Shown in pieces: positions 34,558-47,365 of a stretch of 64,000 nucleotides of DNA. This DNA is from Papaver somniferum (lineage: Eukaryota; Streptophyta; Magnoliopsida; Ranunculales; Papaveraceae), in NCBI RefSeq assembly GCF_003573695.1, contig NC_039361.1:88554149-88618148 (forward strand), given 5' to 3'. The translations under genes were made by a program, and so were the position numbers. Under the pieces are notes generated by a model that saw nothing but the letters and a program-made list of their open reading frames with translations, was not told where the DNA came from and ran no database searches. Numbering within the stretch: the stretch's first letter is position 1; each line of letters starts with the position of its first letter.

Positions 34558-34628
34558 AGCAAGTCGACTCCAAAGGTAGGTTAAGATTTTTTTTCTTCTT
34601 TTCTTTCTGAAACATGTATTTTATTAAG

Positions 34629-34815
34629 TTAAACTGAAATTATACGTGGAAATGTTATGCCCATCGAGTCTACTATATCAATAGAATTTATAGGAGGGAG
34701 AATTATGTTGTCCCACATTGTTGTTGTGAGCTTCCTCATAGAGCAATCATCTGCCGCTTGATTTCCCAGACCGTCCGCTGCTTGATTTCCTTCTTTGTAT
34801 ACATGCCTAATGGTA
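34629..34815 (-). pseudogene. LINE-type RNase H (RVT_3) C-terminal fragment
   Basis: The minus strand reads IRHVYKEGNQAADGLGNQAA, a plant non-LTR RNase H signature (HxxREGNxxAD). The usual tail follows, with WDNIILPPIN and MGITFPRIISV, then a stop at 34629. Only the last 60 or so codons remain. The fragment directly abuts the plant-mobile-domain frame, whose stop is created at the junction. Confidence 0.75.
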
Positions 34816-35744
34816 TATTGCTGAATCTAAATTGGAGAATAGTGAACCCAGGAACAAACTACCAATGGGAAGTTTCTCACCTTGAGTTATCTTAATGGCA
34901 AAAGGAATCACGAATGGCTTCAACAAGTTTCCATTATCTTCAAATACATCACTGGATAACCACAGACACAAGAAAGCAGCAATGTTTAATATGTCATCCA
35001 CGGGTATTTCAGGAGCTCCAACTCTCGGCCACCAGTGCTTCAACCATTGAGCATAACAAGATTTGCTGGATAACTTGTTAATATCATGCATTCTAGATGT
35101 CAAGACGTCATATATTGCATTATTGTCTGCCGAAAGTGCTGCAGGGAAATTACCCGTGACAGGAAGATGCAATAAAGCAACCACATCCTCTAAAGTGATG
35201 GTAAATTCTCCCCACCTGCATATGAAAGTATGAGTAGGAGCACACCAGCGAGAGAGCAAAGCTACTATACCTCTCACATCATGGTAAACCGAAAAATCTC
35301 CAGCTGCTTGAATAGCTCGTGTCACCTGAGCACGATCCAACATGCTTCTCATATGGCTATACCCCAACATATGTCTTGCCCATCCGGAAAAGTCTGTTAA
35401 AGGTTTTCGAGAAAGCTTGAAGTATATGTGTGAAACAACATAATGTCTTTCTTGTAGACAAAATCGGATAGTCGCTCGAGGAGACACCAATTTTCTCTGA
35501 ACAATATCCATGGGATATTTCTTGTAGGCCTATATTGAACCACAAAGAAATCGTCATCAGTGTTTGGAATATTCTTTGTTCCATATGTTTCTTCTTCTTC
35601 TTCGTTAACAGAAGTTCTATCTACAGAGGTATCATTTCCCGAGGTTGCATATGTAGAAGTATCATCTCTGGAAGCATCATCATTGGAGTTGCCATCGTGA
35701 GAATTAGTCATCTTTGCAAAGTTGTTGTGACATCCATATAACAT
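34807..35744 (-). pseudogene. plant mobile domain (PMD) gene, 5' part, frame-shifted
   Basis: An acidic Ser/Asp/Glu-rich N-terminus (35744-35540) leads into a plant mobile domain, with ATRAIQAAGDFSVYHDVRG-like and WGEFTITLEDVVALLHLPV as the key stretch (about 35210-35150). The two halves lie in different frames joined near 35520, so a shift has occurred or the N-terminal frame is unrelated. The domain ends early where it joins the LINE fragment at 34807. PMD genes in plants are of transposon origin and some act in silencing; others ride in MULE or Gypsy elements. This copy lies antisense about 1.2 kb upstream of a Gypsy purine tract and LTR. Confidence 0.75.
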
Positions 35745-36952
35745 TTCTACTTCAGCACATCATTCAACAAAACAATGGTCATGGAATGAAAGTGTGCATC
35801 TACAAAAATGGTAACTTTCAACTCTTATCTATTTACAGCTTCACTAGCAGTAGTGACTATGATGCAAAAACTTCGAAAACTTGCTCGTTCCTTTGAATCT
35901 GCAGAGACGAGCAAAATTCATTATTCAAAATCAGTACTTGATTTTTCATAAAACTATGAGCAATTCACATAATTTTCACCGTGTGAGCGATTACACAATC
36001 TTCACCATGTGAGCATTCACTGATTTTCTACTATGTGAGCATGCACTATTAAATCACAAAATCCATACAAATAATATTTTATCAAAAACTGTTTTTTTCT
36101 AGCAATTGTTGAAAATCAAAATTTGATTTTGCATAAACTTTAAATCATGTATTAAAAAAAACGTGAACAGGTCACGTAATTTTTTTTTTTAAAAAAATTC
36201 GCTCGAACGAGCGTTTGTTTATTAAATTGGTCTTTTTCTATTTTTACAAAGGTCCACATATTCCAAATAAATTTTGTATTCGTGAAAACTCATAAACAAA
36301 ATTCTATCATTAGACTCAGGTCTATTAAAAAAAATTCTCTTAAATTAGGAATTGTCGTTCGTTTCCTAAACCGACGGTCGTTTGTTTAATAAAAACAAAT
36401 TGTTCATAAAAACCTATGCATGCATGTGTACATATGAAATTTTTTTTTTGAGAACAACTAACACACAACAACAACAAAAAAAAAATAAAAAATCATGTAC
36501 CTTGGTCGGCAGTGGCTAGCTGGTCACTGCCGGCGAAACTTCAAACAAATTTTTTTTCCACGGACGTGAAGAGGAGAGGGAAGTATTGGTCGGTTGGTTG
36601 GATAAAAATAAAAAAATTTAGGGTTTCTTCCCTTTTATATCATTTTTATTTCCAAAAACCTAATAAACAATGATTTCCTTTTTGGGTTGGGCCCGTAAAC
36701 GCTAAACCGACCAATGCCGGACGTCTGACCGTCCAAATCAGCAGTGCCTTGTCTCTCCGTACTCATGAGATGACACTCTATCATACTGTCAGATTCCTTA
36801 CCTGTGCATTTCCTCGTACATGACATTATTGGAGCAAATCGGGGATTCTGAAAAATACCTTTGTACGACTAAGATTCAATCACTTATCTTGTATACGGAA
36901 AATCACCATTGAGTGCTTACTGCGGAACATGATCACTAAGCAGGGGACTTAA
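35745..36952 (+). other. probable 3' internal region of a Gypsy-type element, ending in a purine tract
   Basis: AT-rich, with a threefold imperfect repeat of caccatgtgagca near 35980-36045. It closes with ctaagcaggggacttaa at 36937-36952, the same purine tract that precedes LTR B of G1 (55375-55390). No pol coding is visible. Confidence 0.5.
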
Positions 36953-39805
36953 TGTTGATAGTGGATTTTCGACAAAGGTCAAAATCGTAAAGTCATGATA
37001 CTGCATGTTTCCCTGACTATACACCCCTCAGAACGAATATGTTACTTCAACAATCTCATATCTCGATTTTGTAAATAGATTAATTCTACCATGTCACTCG
37101 CCAACTGAATTCCTAGAAAATAATCTATTATATCTCATTACTCCATTCCATGGCTGATCCCCGGCTAGATTCCATAGATTGGTAATAGATAACCATTTTA
37201 TCTCATTACTCTGTTCCCTGAATTCCCCGGCTGGATTTCGTGGATTAGTAATAGATACTCAACTCATTTTATTGCTCCGTTTCATGAATCATTCTCATTT
37301 GAATTTCAAGAATTAGTAATAAATATTCAACAATCTGGCGTCTGGGCCACCACCGAGTAAGCCCCGAGAAAATGGTGCAAGTGCATTTGACAATAGTGCA
37401 CGAAAGAGCACCTGAACGCACGAACGAACGTTTGAAAATATGGACAAACGAGGAACTTATGAAGAAAATAATATTAAATAAAATAAACAAGAGGCGTGGG
37501 ACCGGGCCCACCGGCCGGCCGGTCATGCCGTCGTGGCCGATCCCCCTTTCCCATTATTTTATTTTATTTTGTTTCCCTCATCTCATGGAAACTCCTTCAT
37601 TTGAGCAAACTCCCTCGTTTGAGCGAAACTCTTAGTCGTGGCCGGTCCCAGACCTCATAATCCACTCATATTATTATTTCCATCATTTGAGCGAAAATCC
37701 TAGTTTTTTAATATTTTCTCAAATATTGTTCAAACCACGAAAAAGTCAAACGGTCACATGACCGACTAGGCTAATCACGTCAAGTATTATAATATTAATA
37801 TTTTAATATTTTCAAAATATTGGTCGCACGAGCAAATTTCCACTTGCTTGTTCGAGCAAAATCGAGAGTTTCAGTCAAGATCAAACTCTTCTGAAAATCC
37901 AAAACATTGCTCAAACGCGCACCAGAAAAATACCAAAACTATCAGGACTGAGAAACGGACACTGTGTTGACACGGGCATGCTACCTTGAATGACCAAGTC
38001 CGGCCCTAAGAATTACAATGATTCGGTCTCATACATCTTTATAATTTTGACCTAATTTGCTATCAGTTGTTTGTATTGGGTCTAAACTCTTTCCAACCAA
38101 CTTGGGATTCTCTCAATCGATCGTCAGCTGGTCCCACGACCACTAAGGGCCGGTCCCAGGACCCCTTGGTCGGTCCCTCATCTCTCCATAACTAGGTTTT
38201 ACCACCTAACGCTCACACGAGCACTATTTTAATAAATGATTGAACCAACATTTGATCATCCTTTCACCAACTGGTCAACAAAAGACTTTGGTGCATGCTC
38301 ACTCGAGCACTTGGACGCTACATGGTCGACCATCATCCCATGTATCCGGTCCCTCCTTCACTCAGTGACTTATTTTCAGTAAATCATCAATTGATCGGCA
38401 ATTGATCAAAATTAGGGTTTCGAACAAATGCTCTGCAAATCATAATTCTGAGCGAGTTCAAACACACTAATAATTTTATGTTGATCCAGCAATCAACATC
38501 CAGATTAATTATATAGTATTCGTTCAAGCTACCAATATTTTAACTAATATTTTATTTGGTCATGCTACCAATAATTCATCGAAAGAGCAATACTTGCTCA
38601 GTTGCTCGAATATTGATTCGACTATAAATATTCAGTAATTTATCGAATGAGCAATACCTTCTCAGATGCTCGAATATTGATTCAACTATGAATATTCAGT
38701 AATTTTTCGAATGAGCAATACTTGCTCAGATGCTCGAATATTGATTTAACTATCAATATTCGGTAATTTATCGAATGAGCAATACTTGCTCAGGTGCTCG
38801 AATATTGATTCAACTATCAATATTCAGTAATTTATCGAATAAGCAATACTCGCTCAATTGCTCGAATATTGATCCAACTATCAATATTCAACAATTCATC
38901 ATACGAGCAATATTTGCTCAGACTATCAATATTCATCATGATGACTCAACTATCAACATCATCCATTCGAGAACTATATGTCCTAGCAGACATGTTCAAT
39001 TCATGAATCCTAGAGCACTTAACAATCATGCTCGACTGAACCATACTTAGACTCATTGTCTAATCAAGTCAACGACTGACTAATCAAATACATTTCTGCC
39101 TTGTAGACTCCACATTCGTGAGACATCAATCACGTCACATGGGGGATATTAATTAGGGTTTTGGTCTAGCGGCCTACGACATGTGTGTTCATCCACGATG
39201 AGAAATGTGAGTAAGTCGTGTAAGAATTTGAGGGAGTTAGCAAAGTAGTGGGTGGACAATCAACCAAGTCTCCGCACGACCTGGAACTGGTTAAACCAAG
39301 ATTTCCCACTTCCCCACTCTTTCACTCGAGCAACTGTCACACTTACTGGAGATCAATGTGTCTACTATTCTTGCAATATAAATAAGTCTCTGAATCCATG
39401 ATTGAAAAACAAGAAGACAACGTTCGTTTAACAGAAGAATTTGGATCCGAGCAATCACTCCCAAGAATTCAATCAATCAACCAGAACTTATTCAAACTCA
39501 ACAGTTCATAGAAAACTTACAGAAACCTTAAACACATTCACAACCCTTGATCATAATTGACCTCACACACTTCTCAGCTTCCCTCCTACAGATCAACCCT
39601 CTTCCCTCTTTATGACCGAATTGACTCCGGAACGGCCATTGTATTGGTTTCGGTCAGAGTCACAGGGATTGATCTCTAGAACTCAAAGCACTCCCGTGCA
39701 GTGCATCCGTTTGAGGAGAGGCAGTTTGCTCGGTTGAGGAGCCTCCGTCCACACGGTCGTCTCTCCATTCCCTAAAAACCAGCAAATCGTTTTTCCACAT
39801 ATACA
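36953..39805 (+). repeat. Gypsy-type LTR (LTR C), about 2.85 kb
   Basis: Starts tgttgatagtgg right after a purine tract and ends catataca. The first bases and the last roughly 250 bp (gtgcagtgcatccg... ccagca) match LTRs A and B of G1, but the middle differs and holds a GAGCAA minisatellite. It is a related family, present as a 3' LTR or near-solo LTR. It interrupts the 5' LTR of the Copia element E0. Confidence 0.7.
38578..38945. repeat. 64-bp minisatellite inside LTR C
   Basis: About five and a half units of gagcaatacttgctcagatg-gctcgaatattgattcaacta-tcaatattcagtaatttatcg, each about 62-64 bp with a few substitutions, then shorter degenerate units. Confidence 0.88.
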
Positions 39806-40038
39806 ATTGTATATTGGTCTTTGATACCATCCAAGTTATTTCTCTTATTGATCCAACTCACAGATTCCTACCTGTTCGATTGCTGATTGATTTGAGAAAT
39901 AGAGATATAACTCCTGGATGTATTTTCCTTGATTGAGTCTGACTGTCTAGTTGATTCTCTTGGAAATATATTGGAGTTAGTCCATACAGACTTCCTAAAC
40001 GAAATATGGGGTGTGGATGTTAGACCCCCGTTTTTTCA
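39806..40038 (+). repeat. Copia element E0: remaining end of 5' LTR
   Basis: Reverse-complement match to the inner 230 bp of the LTRs at 40900, 43154, 47378 and 59898. It ends cgttttttca and is followed after two bases by a primer-binding site. The outer part of this LTR is replaced by LTR C. Confidence 0.8.
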
Positions 40039-40040
40039 AT

Positions 40041-40052
40041 TGGTATCAGAGT
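40041..40052 (+). other. primer-binding site of E0
   Basis: tggtatcagagt, complementary to the 3' end of initiator tRNA-Met, two bases after the LTR end. Confidence 0.8.
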
Positions 40053-40104
40053 ACAAAAACACGTTCAAGGCCTCATAAGTCTATGTTTGTAGCAATCTGG
40101 CTTT

Positions 40105-40899
40105 ATGGACAGAAGTGTTATCTCAATAAACGTACCACCAGTCTTCGATGGCTCAAAGTACTCGTGGTGGAAAATTTTTATGCATGCCTTTCTTCAAGCG
40201 CTTGATTTTTAAACATGGGTTCGTGAAGTTAATGGCTATGATCCTCCGGTTATTACAGAAGGTGATGTAACAATTCTAAAGGATATTGGTAGATATGAGC
40301 CTGACGATATTCTTGCTGCGAAGCAAGAGACTGACTGTTTAAATGCTATCATACATGCCATTACCCCAGATCTTCAGCACCATATCACTACATGCACTAA
40401 GTCTAAAGATGCTTGGGATATCTTAGAAACTGAATTCGAAGGAAATTCCTCTGACAAAGAAGCTAGGCTTCAAAACCTAAATTATGATTTGGAAAACCTT
40501 AGTATCGTTGATGAAGATTCGTTTGATGAGTTTAATCACGAAGTATTTGAAATTTTTAATGCATCTTTTGCATTGGGTAAGACTATTCCTGAAAATTACA
40601 TGATGAGAATTCTCAGATCGCTTCCAGCTAGATACGATTCTAATAAACATGCCATCGTTTAAGGAAATATACACTTTCTAAAAATACTCTTATTGGGAAG
40701 CTAAAGATTTTTGATCTTGAACTGAGTAAAAGAGAAAAACGTCACATGTTCTTGCAATCCTATTGCTGCATTTGATAAAAAGTCTCTACGTCCAAAATTG
40801 ATTGATAAGAAGGATGAGAATCACTTTAATTCAACTCTCTCGTTGTTTGTGCAACAGTTAAAGAAAACTCTTAGACAGAGAAAAAGAAAGTCTCAAAAG
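40105..40899 (+). pseudogene. Copia E0 gag, N-terminal part (UBN2)
   Basis: From ATG 40105 the frame reads SINVPPVFDGSKYSWWKIFM, then TWVREVNGYDPP, KSKDAWDILETEFEGNS, ARLQNLNYDLENL and PENYMMRILRSLPARYDS, a SIRE-type Copia gag capsid. It has a TAA at codon 38 and another at 40660, then frame slips, before resuming near 40828 and running to the insertion point at 40899. The frame continues in phase at 62375 on the far side of the insertion. Confidence 0.88.
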
Positions 40900-42219
40900 T
40901 GAAAAAGCGAGGGTCTAACAACCACACCCAACGTTTCGCTCAGCAATCTGTATGGACTAACTCCAATATACTTTCAAGAGAATCAACTATACAGTCAGAC
41001 TCAATCTTAAGAAAAGTATATCAAAGAATTATATCTCAATTTCTCAATTCAATCCGCAATCAAACAAATAGGAATTTGCGAGCCTGATTGAATATAAGAA
41101 ATAACTTGGACGGTATCAAAAACCAATATCCAAGTGTCAATAAATTTATATCAACAACCAAAGGTTGGATTATCTAATTGATTGAACTTACGCACAACCT
41201 GTGATATTTCAATTATATAAACAATTATAATGCGGAAAAGAAATAACACAGACACCAGAAATTTTGTTAACGAGGAAACCGCAAATGCAGAAAAACCCCG
41301 GGACCTAGCCCAAATTTGAACACCACACTGTATTAAGTATGCAAACGGGTACGCATACCTAAGTAGTCAGACAGAGTTTGGTTACACTAGTACGCGTACG
41401 AGTATGCATACCATACTACACTTCCAAACTCCAGCAGAAATTCACGAAACTTGAACTTCCGCCAGTATGCATACGGGTACGCATACTTAGTTCCCGGACT
41501 TCCAACAACCAACCAGTACGCGTACGGGTACGCATACCATGGTTCCCGGTTTTGGACTTTACACAAATGTGAATACACACTATGTTTATATCCAATCATG
41601 GTTACATGTTCTAAACCCTCATTTCAATCATTGAAATATTCTTGGAAGACGACAATAGTTGTCTTACACAAACTATTAGCTTCAAAGAAATTTTCAAGTG
41701 ATTGAATGATCAATACGAAACATTCCGGGTCTATATCAAATGAATGTCTCACACAAATCATGTAAGATGTTACAAGGCGATTTTCACATGATCATCTTTT
41801 GATTTTCATCAAGAATAAAATATGAACTTGGTTAAAGCGAAAGCTTACCAACACATATTTCGAGAAATAGATAAGCGAGATAAACTCAGCTCAAAATATC
41901 AAATGTGTATAATTGAAGTCTATATAGCAATACGACTTTTGTCTCAAATAGGATATAAAGTAGATAGAACTTTGAGTGATAGATGAGTTCAAGTCTCCAC
42001 ATACCTTTTGCTGATGAAGTTCCACAAGTTCCCTTGAGTAGCTCTTCGTCTTCATTCGATGAACGTCGTGAAGTCTAAAGCTCAACTACATTTACTATCC
42101 TAATCCGAGACTTAGCTATAAGTAGACTAGAAATAAAAAGTTATATTTTCGGCAACTAAACTTGAAAAACAAGATTGAGATAACAACGCTTGCGATTTGG
42201 ATCGAGCAGTGCTCTAACA
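40900..42219 (-). repeat. L1, 3' LTR of E, with an internal deletion
   Basis: 1,320 bp against 2,472 bp for L4. The sequence is collinear with L4 except that about 1.19 kb is missing at 41333-41337. The word ttaag is found at both deletion ends in L4 (60332-60336 and 61517-61521), a microhomology signature. The LTR carries many tacgcatac / gtatgcgtac words near 41335-41540. Confidence 0.88.
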
Positions 42220-43153
42220 ATCTCCCCCTTTGTCAATTTTAGTGACAAAACTATCAATACATATGGATTTACAACATAAATAAACTTTGTAGCTTCTCAT
42301 CCAAATGCTTTATCACTTCCAAGTACTTCAATGATTCTAAATGTGTTCAACTCAACATCATATTTGTTGAAGAACCGTAGCTATAACAATGAGAAAACAG
42401 TAGCTCTTAATCATTGATATATAGTGTCATAGTATTATTACACAACATCAAAGTTCAATTGTATCACAACTTTGATAACAATACTGTGGTGATATGTATC
42501 ACTCCCCCTTAGTCAATACTTCATCTCCTATGAAAACCACTCCCCCTTACATAATGATCCGTAAACCATATGTATTTGTAGTGTGAACTACACATTAATT
42601 CTCCCCCTTTTTGTCAATATAAATTGGCAAAGGTACGAAAACTAATGGGATCCTAATGAAATGTTCATAGAGATACTTCATGACCAAAAGAGAACCACAT
42701 ATCAACTTTTTTTAGATGCAATCATATAGCTGAAACTAAATGCATTCGTCAAGGAGTTTATAGAGATACAAGATAACCCCTATAATATTCCACAGCCGCA
42801 CTCCCCACAGAGATTTGGCAAGTAAGCACAAGTTCAAATAAGAACTCTCCCCCATAAAATGTCTTCCCCAAAGGAACAACAAGAGCGACCTTACTTTCAC
42901 AAGAAAAGAAGGATTTCTTTGGACATTAACATATCACATGAAACATGAGTTCGTATCCAAAATACTCAATTAAATTAACCACAAGAGAATCCTTGATTAA
43001 TTTAATCAGAAATGCTCAACATAAGAAAACTTATGGAGCCGCACAGTATTTACACAAAGATGTGGATCACGACATCCAATGTTGCGGAATATTCAAAGAT
43101 TCATTCTATTTTTTTTATCCATATTTGTATAGAGACATATAATAGACTTAATC
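42220..43153 (-). other. 3' non-coding region and purine tract of E
   Basis: Immediately inside L1 the plus strand reads atctccccctttgtc, the complement of a purine tract (minus-strand aaagggggaga). Further cccc-rich tracts recur at about 42500, 42540 and 42600. The remainder resembles the 3' region of E1 (44230-44700). No coding is seen. Confidence 0.75.
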
Positions 43154-44230
43154 TGAAAAAGCGGGGGTATAACAACCACACCCAATATTTCGATTAGAAA
43201 TCTGTATGGACTAACTCCAATATACTTTCAAGATAGATCCAACTAGACTTAATCTGAATAAAGTATATCACAGAGTTATATCTCTCTTTCTCGATTCAAT
43301 TTTTACTCAAGCAAATAGAAATCTGCGAGTCTAATTGAATACAAGAGAAATCACTTGAATGGTATCAAAGACCAATGTTCAAGTGTCAATCAATGTAAAT
43401 CAACAACCAAAGGTTGGATATTCTAATTGATTGAACTAACGCACAACCTGTGATATTTCAATTATATAACAAAATATAATGCGGAAAAGAAATAACACAG
43501 ACACCAGAATTTTGTTAACGTGGAAACCGCAAATGCAGAAAAACCCCGTGACCTAGTCCAGATTGAACACATAATGTATTAATCCACTACAGACACTAGC
43601 CTACTACAAACTAACTTCGGTCTGGACTGTATTTGAACCCCAATCAGTCTCACACTAATCCAAGTTACAGTTGCGCTCCTTACGTCTCTGATCCCAGCAA
43701 GATACTACGTACTTGATTCCCTTAGTTGATCTCACCCACAACTAAGAGTTGCTACGACCCAAAGTCAAAGGCTTTAATAAACAAATATGTATCACACAGA
43801 AAAGTCTATGATAATAGATAAATCTGTCTCCCACAGAACTACCTACAAGTTTTGTTCTGTCTTTTGATAAATCAAGGTGAACAGGAACCAATTGATAACC
43901 CGGACTTATATTCCCGAAGAACAACCTAGTATTATCAAAACCTCACAATAATCTTAATCGATGCGGCGAAAGAAGATATTGTGGAATCACAAATGATGAG
44001 ACGAAGATGTTTGTAACTGCTTTTATATCTTGCCTATCGGAGATAACAATCTCAAGCCAATCATTATGATTGTACTGAACACGATAGAATCAGCAAGATC
44101 AGATCACACAACTACAAGAAAGTAGTATCGGTCTGGCTTCACAATCCCAATGAAGTCTTCAAGTCGTTAACCTACAGGGTCTCGAGAACAAACCTAAGGT
44201 TAAAGGAGAATCGACTCTAGCTTATATAAC
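43154..44230 (-). repeat. L2, partial 3' LTR of E1
   Basis: Collinear with L3 from tgaaaaagcgggg to cttatataac, then joined abruptly to the 3' non-coding region. About half of the LTR is missing. Confidence 0.8.
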
Positions 44231-45210
44231 AAAAGAGAAATTTCCAAAAGAGACATTTCATGACCAAAAGAAAGCACATATAAACTTGTTTAGATGCAAT
44301 CATATAGCCGAAGCCAAATGCTTTCATCAAGGAGTTTATAAAGATACAAGATAACTCCTATAATATTCCACAGCCGCACTCCCTACAAAGATTTGGCAAT
44401 TAAGCACAAGTTCAATTGAGAACTCTCCCCCATAATATGTCATTCCCGAAAGAACAACAATATCGACCTTAATTTCAAAAGAAAAGAAGGATTTCTTTGG
44501 ACATAACAAATCACATACGAATATGAATTTGAATCCAAAAATACTTAATTATATTAATCACAAGAGAACCCATAATTAATATAATCGTAAATATACAACC
44601 AAATTGACCACAAAAGTGATGAATTTAATTGATCATGATTGACATAAGAGAACTTACGGAGCCTCACAGTATAACATAAAAATATGGATCAGGGAAGATC
44701 AATACTGCGGAATATACATGGATTCATTCTATTTTCCATCACTATTCGCACAATGACATACAATAGACATATTCCTTGTCAAGAAAAGATTTTAACCTAT
44801 ATTCCATCAATAAATGACATAATAGGATTAACTTTTGTATTGTCAAAAGTTCATTCATTATTATATCAATAAATGCATATCGACTTACGAAAGACTTAAC
44901 TTTTGACAAGGTATGGGACAATCACAGTTCACGGACGCAAACACACATATCCCATACCAAATTTCAATATATAAAACCATAAATACTAATACTACAAAAA
45001 TCATCTTCCAAATAATTTTAGAATTTAAACAAATAAACCTAAAAACATGAAGATGGAAACGTTGGACATAGCTATGTGTAATCACAATAATGGCTATTCC
45101 AAACTCTAGTTATTCTTCTAAACAAAACAAAAAAAGAAAATTCTTATCCGAAGATTTACTAGGCATCGTAGAGCTTTCTCAAGGCCTCTACTGAGAATTC
45201 CTTCTTATTA
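44231..45210 (-). other. 3' non-coding region of E1
   Basis: Resembles 42650-43140 over about 450 bp (for example the shared catttcatgacc/ acttcatgacc, and acttgcaatcatatagc-like words). No coding is seen. Confidence 0.65.
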
Positions 45211-45624
45211 TTAAAGAACCCATTGATTATGGAGATCATTCAATTCCTCTAAATCTTCATAAACATCAGTTAAGTCACTGAGTTCTCTTTTTAGATCACG
45301 CATGATGTTCTTGGTTAGAGAAAAAAAAATTTCATAGTGAGTTATCATTTCCAAAGAGGAAATAATTTGAGATTTTAAATCATTTCTCTTGTTGATGAAA
45401 TCTTTCGCCATGCCTCTAAAATTATTATCAAAATGACAAACAGGTAAGAGAAGGTTAGAGGAAGAACCTTCTCCATTGTTTGTCGACTTCTCTTTCATCA
45501 CCCTTGAGGAAGTGATTCCTTTGCAAAGATACACATTAACGGCTTCAACTGCATCTCTTTTTGTAGTACCTCTAGTCACAGGAGACATGAGATAGTATCT
45601 TTTTGGATAAAAAAGAAGAGACAA
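45211..45624 (-). CDS. E1 3' ORF of unknown function
   Basis: A 137-codon frame with MSPVTRGTTKRDAVEAVNVY followed by an acidic/basic helical C-terminal half (about residues 75-135) that could form a coiled coil. A Met 13 codons into the frame is the likelier start. Such an additional ORF behind pol is common in the SIRE/Maximus branch of Copia, where it is sometimes called env-like. No signal peptide or membrane segment is visible, so I would not call it env. A related but broken ORF occurs in E0 near 63498. Confidence 0.5.
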   Translation of the reverse strand: MSLLFYPKRYYLMSPVTRGTTKRDAVEAVNVYLCKGITSSRVMKEKSTNNGEGSSSNLLLPVCHFDNNFRGMAKDFINKRNDLKSQIISSLEMITHYEIFFSLTKNIMRDLKRELSDLTDVYEDLEELNDLHNQWVL

Positions 45625-45705
45625 AATAATAAAAAGGATTTATGAATACCAAACCCTAGGAAGACTTTGAAAGAGTCTTTCAAGATTTATTATTCACCAT
45701 CCATT

Positions 45706-47311
45706 TTAGCAGAATATTTTCTTAACAAATATAAGAAAAAGATTTATAAAAACACAGACTTGAGCCATTTTTAGTGCAACCCTCACTTTTCCCAAGCTAA
45801 AAATGAGGATGCGAACGTCACCATAATTAGTTGGTGACCAAGTGATCCATATGATCACATTTCTTATTTTTCTTGGCTTATCACTGTTTGTTGTGTAAAT
45901 CGATTTCTTACCTCGTCTAGATCTGGAATTTTTTAGAGCTTGGTTATCCAATCCCAGATTCATTTTCTGCATGCTCTCTTGAAGTTTGTAGATTCTCTTA
46001 TTGCTCCTTCTGAATCTCCAAAAAGTGTCCTGAACATGCTTCGAATATCCACAAAAAGAATAAATTAAAGAGGATTTTTCGTCTTTATGTGACTCTCCCT
46101 GTTTCACAGAACAATCAACAATTGTTGTTCCCTGATTAGTTGAAACGGACAACTTTGAGCTTTGAGTTTTGCTTTTGAACCCTAAACCATTAGTGTTTCC
46201 AAAGGATCTCTGACCAAATAACATTGCTGCAATTTTGTCAGAGCTTGCAGATAACCTTTGCAGGTCATACTTGAGAGTGTTAATCTCTTCTTCCTTTAGA
46301 GACATGGTACTGACGAAATTATCATTAAGACGCTCTATCTCAATATTTTTCGCCTGGAGTGATGATTCAACTTTCTTCAACGATGCCTTTAGGTGGAGGT
46401 TCTCTTGAAGAATCTCTTTATTCAAGAGATCAAGAAACTCTGTGTCATACTCAAGTTATGAATCAGAAGTTGAAGAGGAGAGAGAATCTGTACTAACTGA
46501 AGCATTAACTGAAGACGGATATTCATCACATCTACACTTCCTATTTATTAAATTCTTGACCTTTTTGATTATCTATGATTCATCAAAATCAACATGATTG
46601 GCGCAATATTCATCAACCCAAGACAAGTGAGAGGATACACTTGCATTGGTCACAACAATGAACGCGAATGTTCTGCTTGTGTCAAGATCAAGAACTTTTA
46701 ACTTTCCTATCAGAGTGTTTCTGGAAAGTGTATCAATTAAGGTTATTTCCCTCAACGATGGCATGCTTCTTAGAGTCGTATCTAGATGTCAGCGATCTAA
46801 GAATTTTCATCACAATGTCCTTTTCAGAAATAGTCTTACCCAATACAAAAGATGCATTAACAATTTCAGACACTTTGTGATTAAACTCATCAAATGAATC
46901 TTCATCTGTCATACGAAGGTTTTCCCAATCGGAATTAAGGTTTTGAAGCCTAGCTTCCTTTTCACTGGTATTACTTTCGAATAAGGTTTATAAGATATCC
47001 CACGCATCTTTAGACCTAGTGCAATTTGTCACATGTTGCTGAAGATTTGGGGTAATGGCATGTATGATGGCATTCAAACTTCCGAAATTTTGCTTTGCAG
47101 CAAGTATCTTGGCAGGACTTTATTCACCAATGTTCTTGGGAACGTTTACATTTCCTACTGCCACAACGGGAGCATCATAGCCATTAACTACATATACCCA
47201 TGATTGAAAATCACGTGCTTGAAGAAAACCTCGCATAACAATTTTTCATCATAAGTAATTAGAGCCATCGAAGACTGGTGGTACGTTAATAGAGATATCA
47301 CTTATGTCCAT
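45706..47311 (-). pseudogene. E1 gag (UBN2 plus coiled coil and degenerate zinc knuckle)
   Basis: From the Met at 47311 the frame reads DISINVPPVFDGSNY-type capsid start, RSKDAWDIL and DEDSFDEFNHKVSEI, with stops and shifts. A cleaner stretch at 46425-45706 holds a coiled coil (NKEILQENLHLKASLKKVES, IERLNDNFV) and the knuckle remnant FCGYSKHVQDTFW, in which the first and last Cys are lost (one aligns with Ser or Tyr, one with Phe). A further ORF at 46764-46573 belongs to the segment between capsid and coiled coil. Confidence 0.8.
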
Positions 47312-47365
47312 AAAGTCAGATCGCTACAAACACATACTTGTAAAGTCTTTAACGTGTTTGCCTTC

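Noticed and set aside
38578..38945. Possible CRISPR-like array of 64-bp units
   Set aside because: Units are contiguous direct repeats without unique spacers, in a plant genome; it is a minisatellite.
45211..45624. Calling the E1 3' ORF an envelope gene
   Set aside because: No signal peptide, transmembrane segment or cysteine pattern; only its position resembles env-like ORFs.
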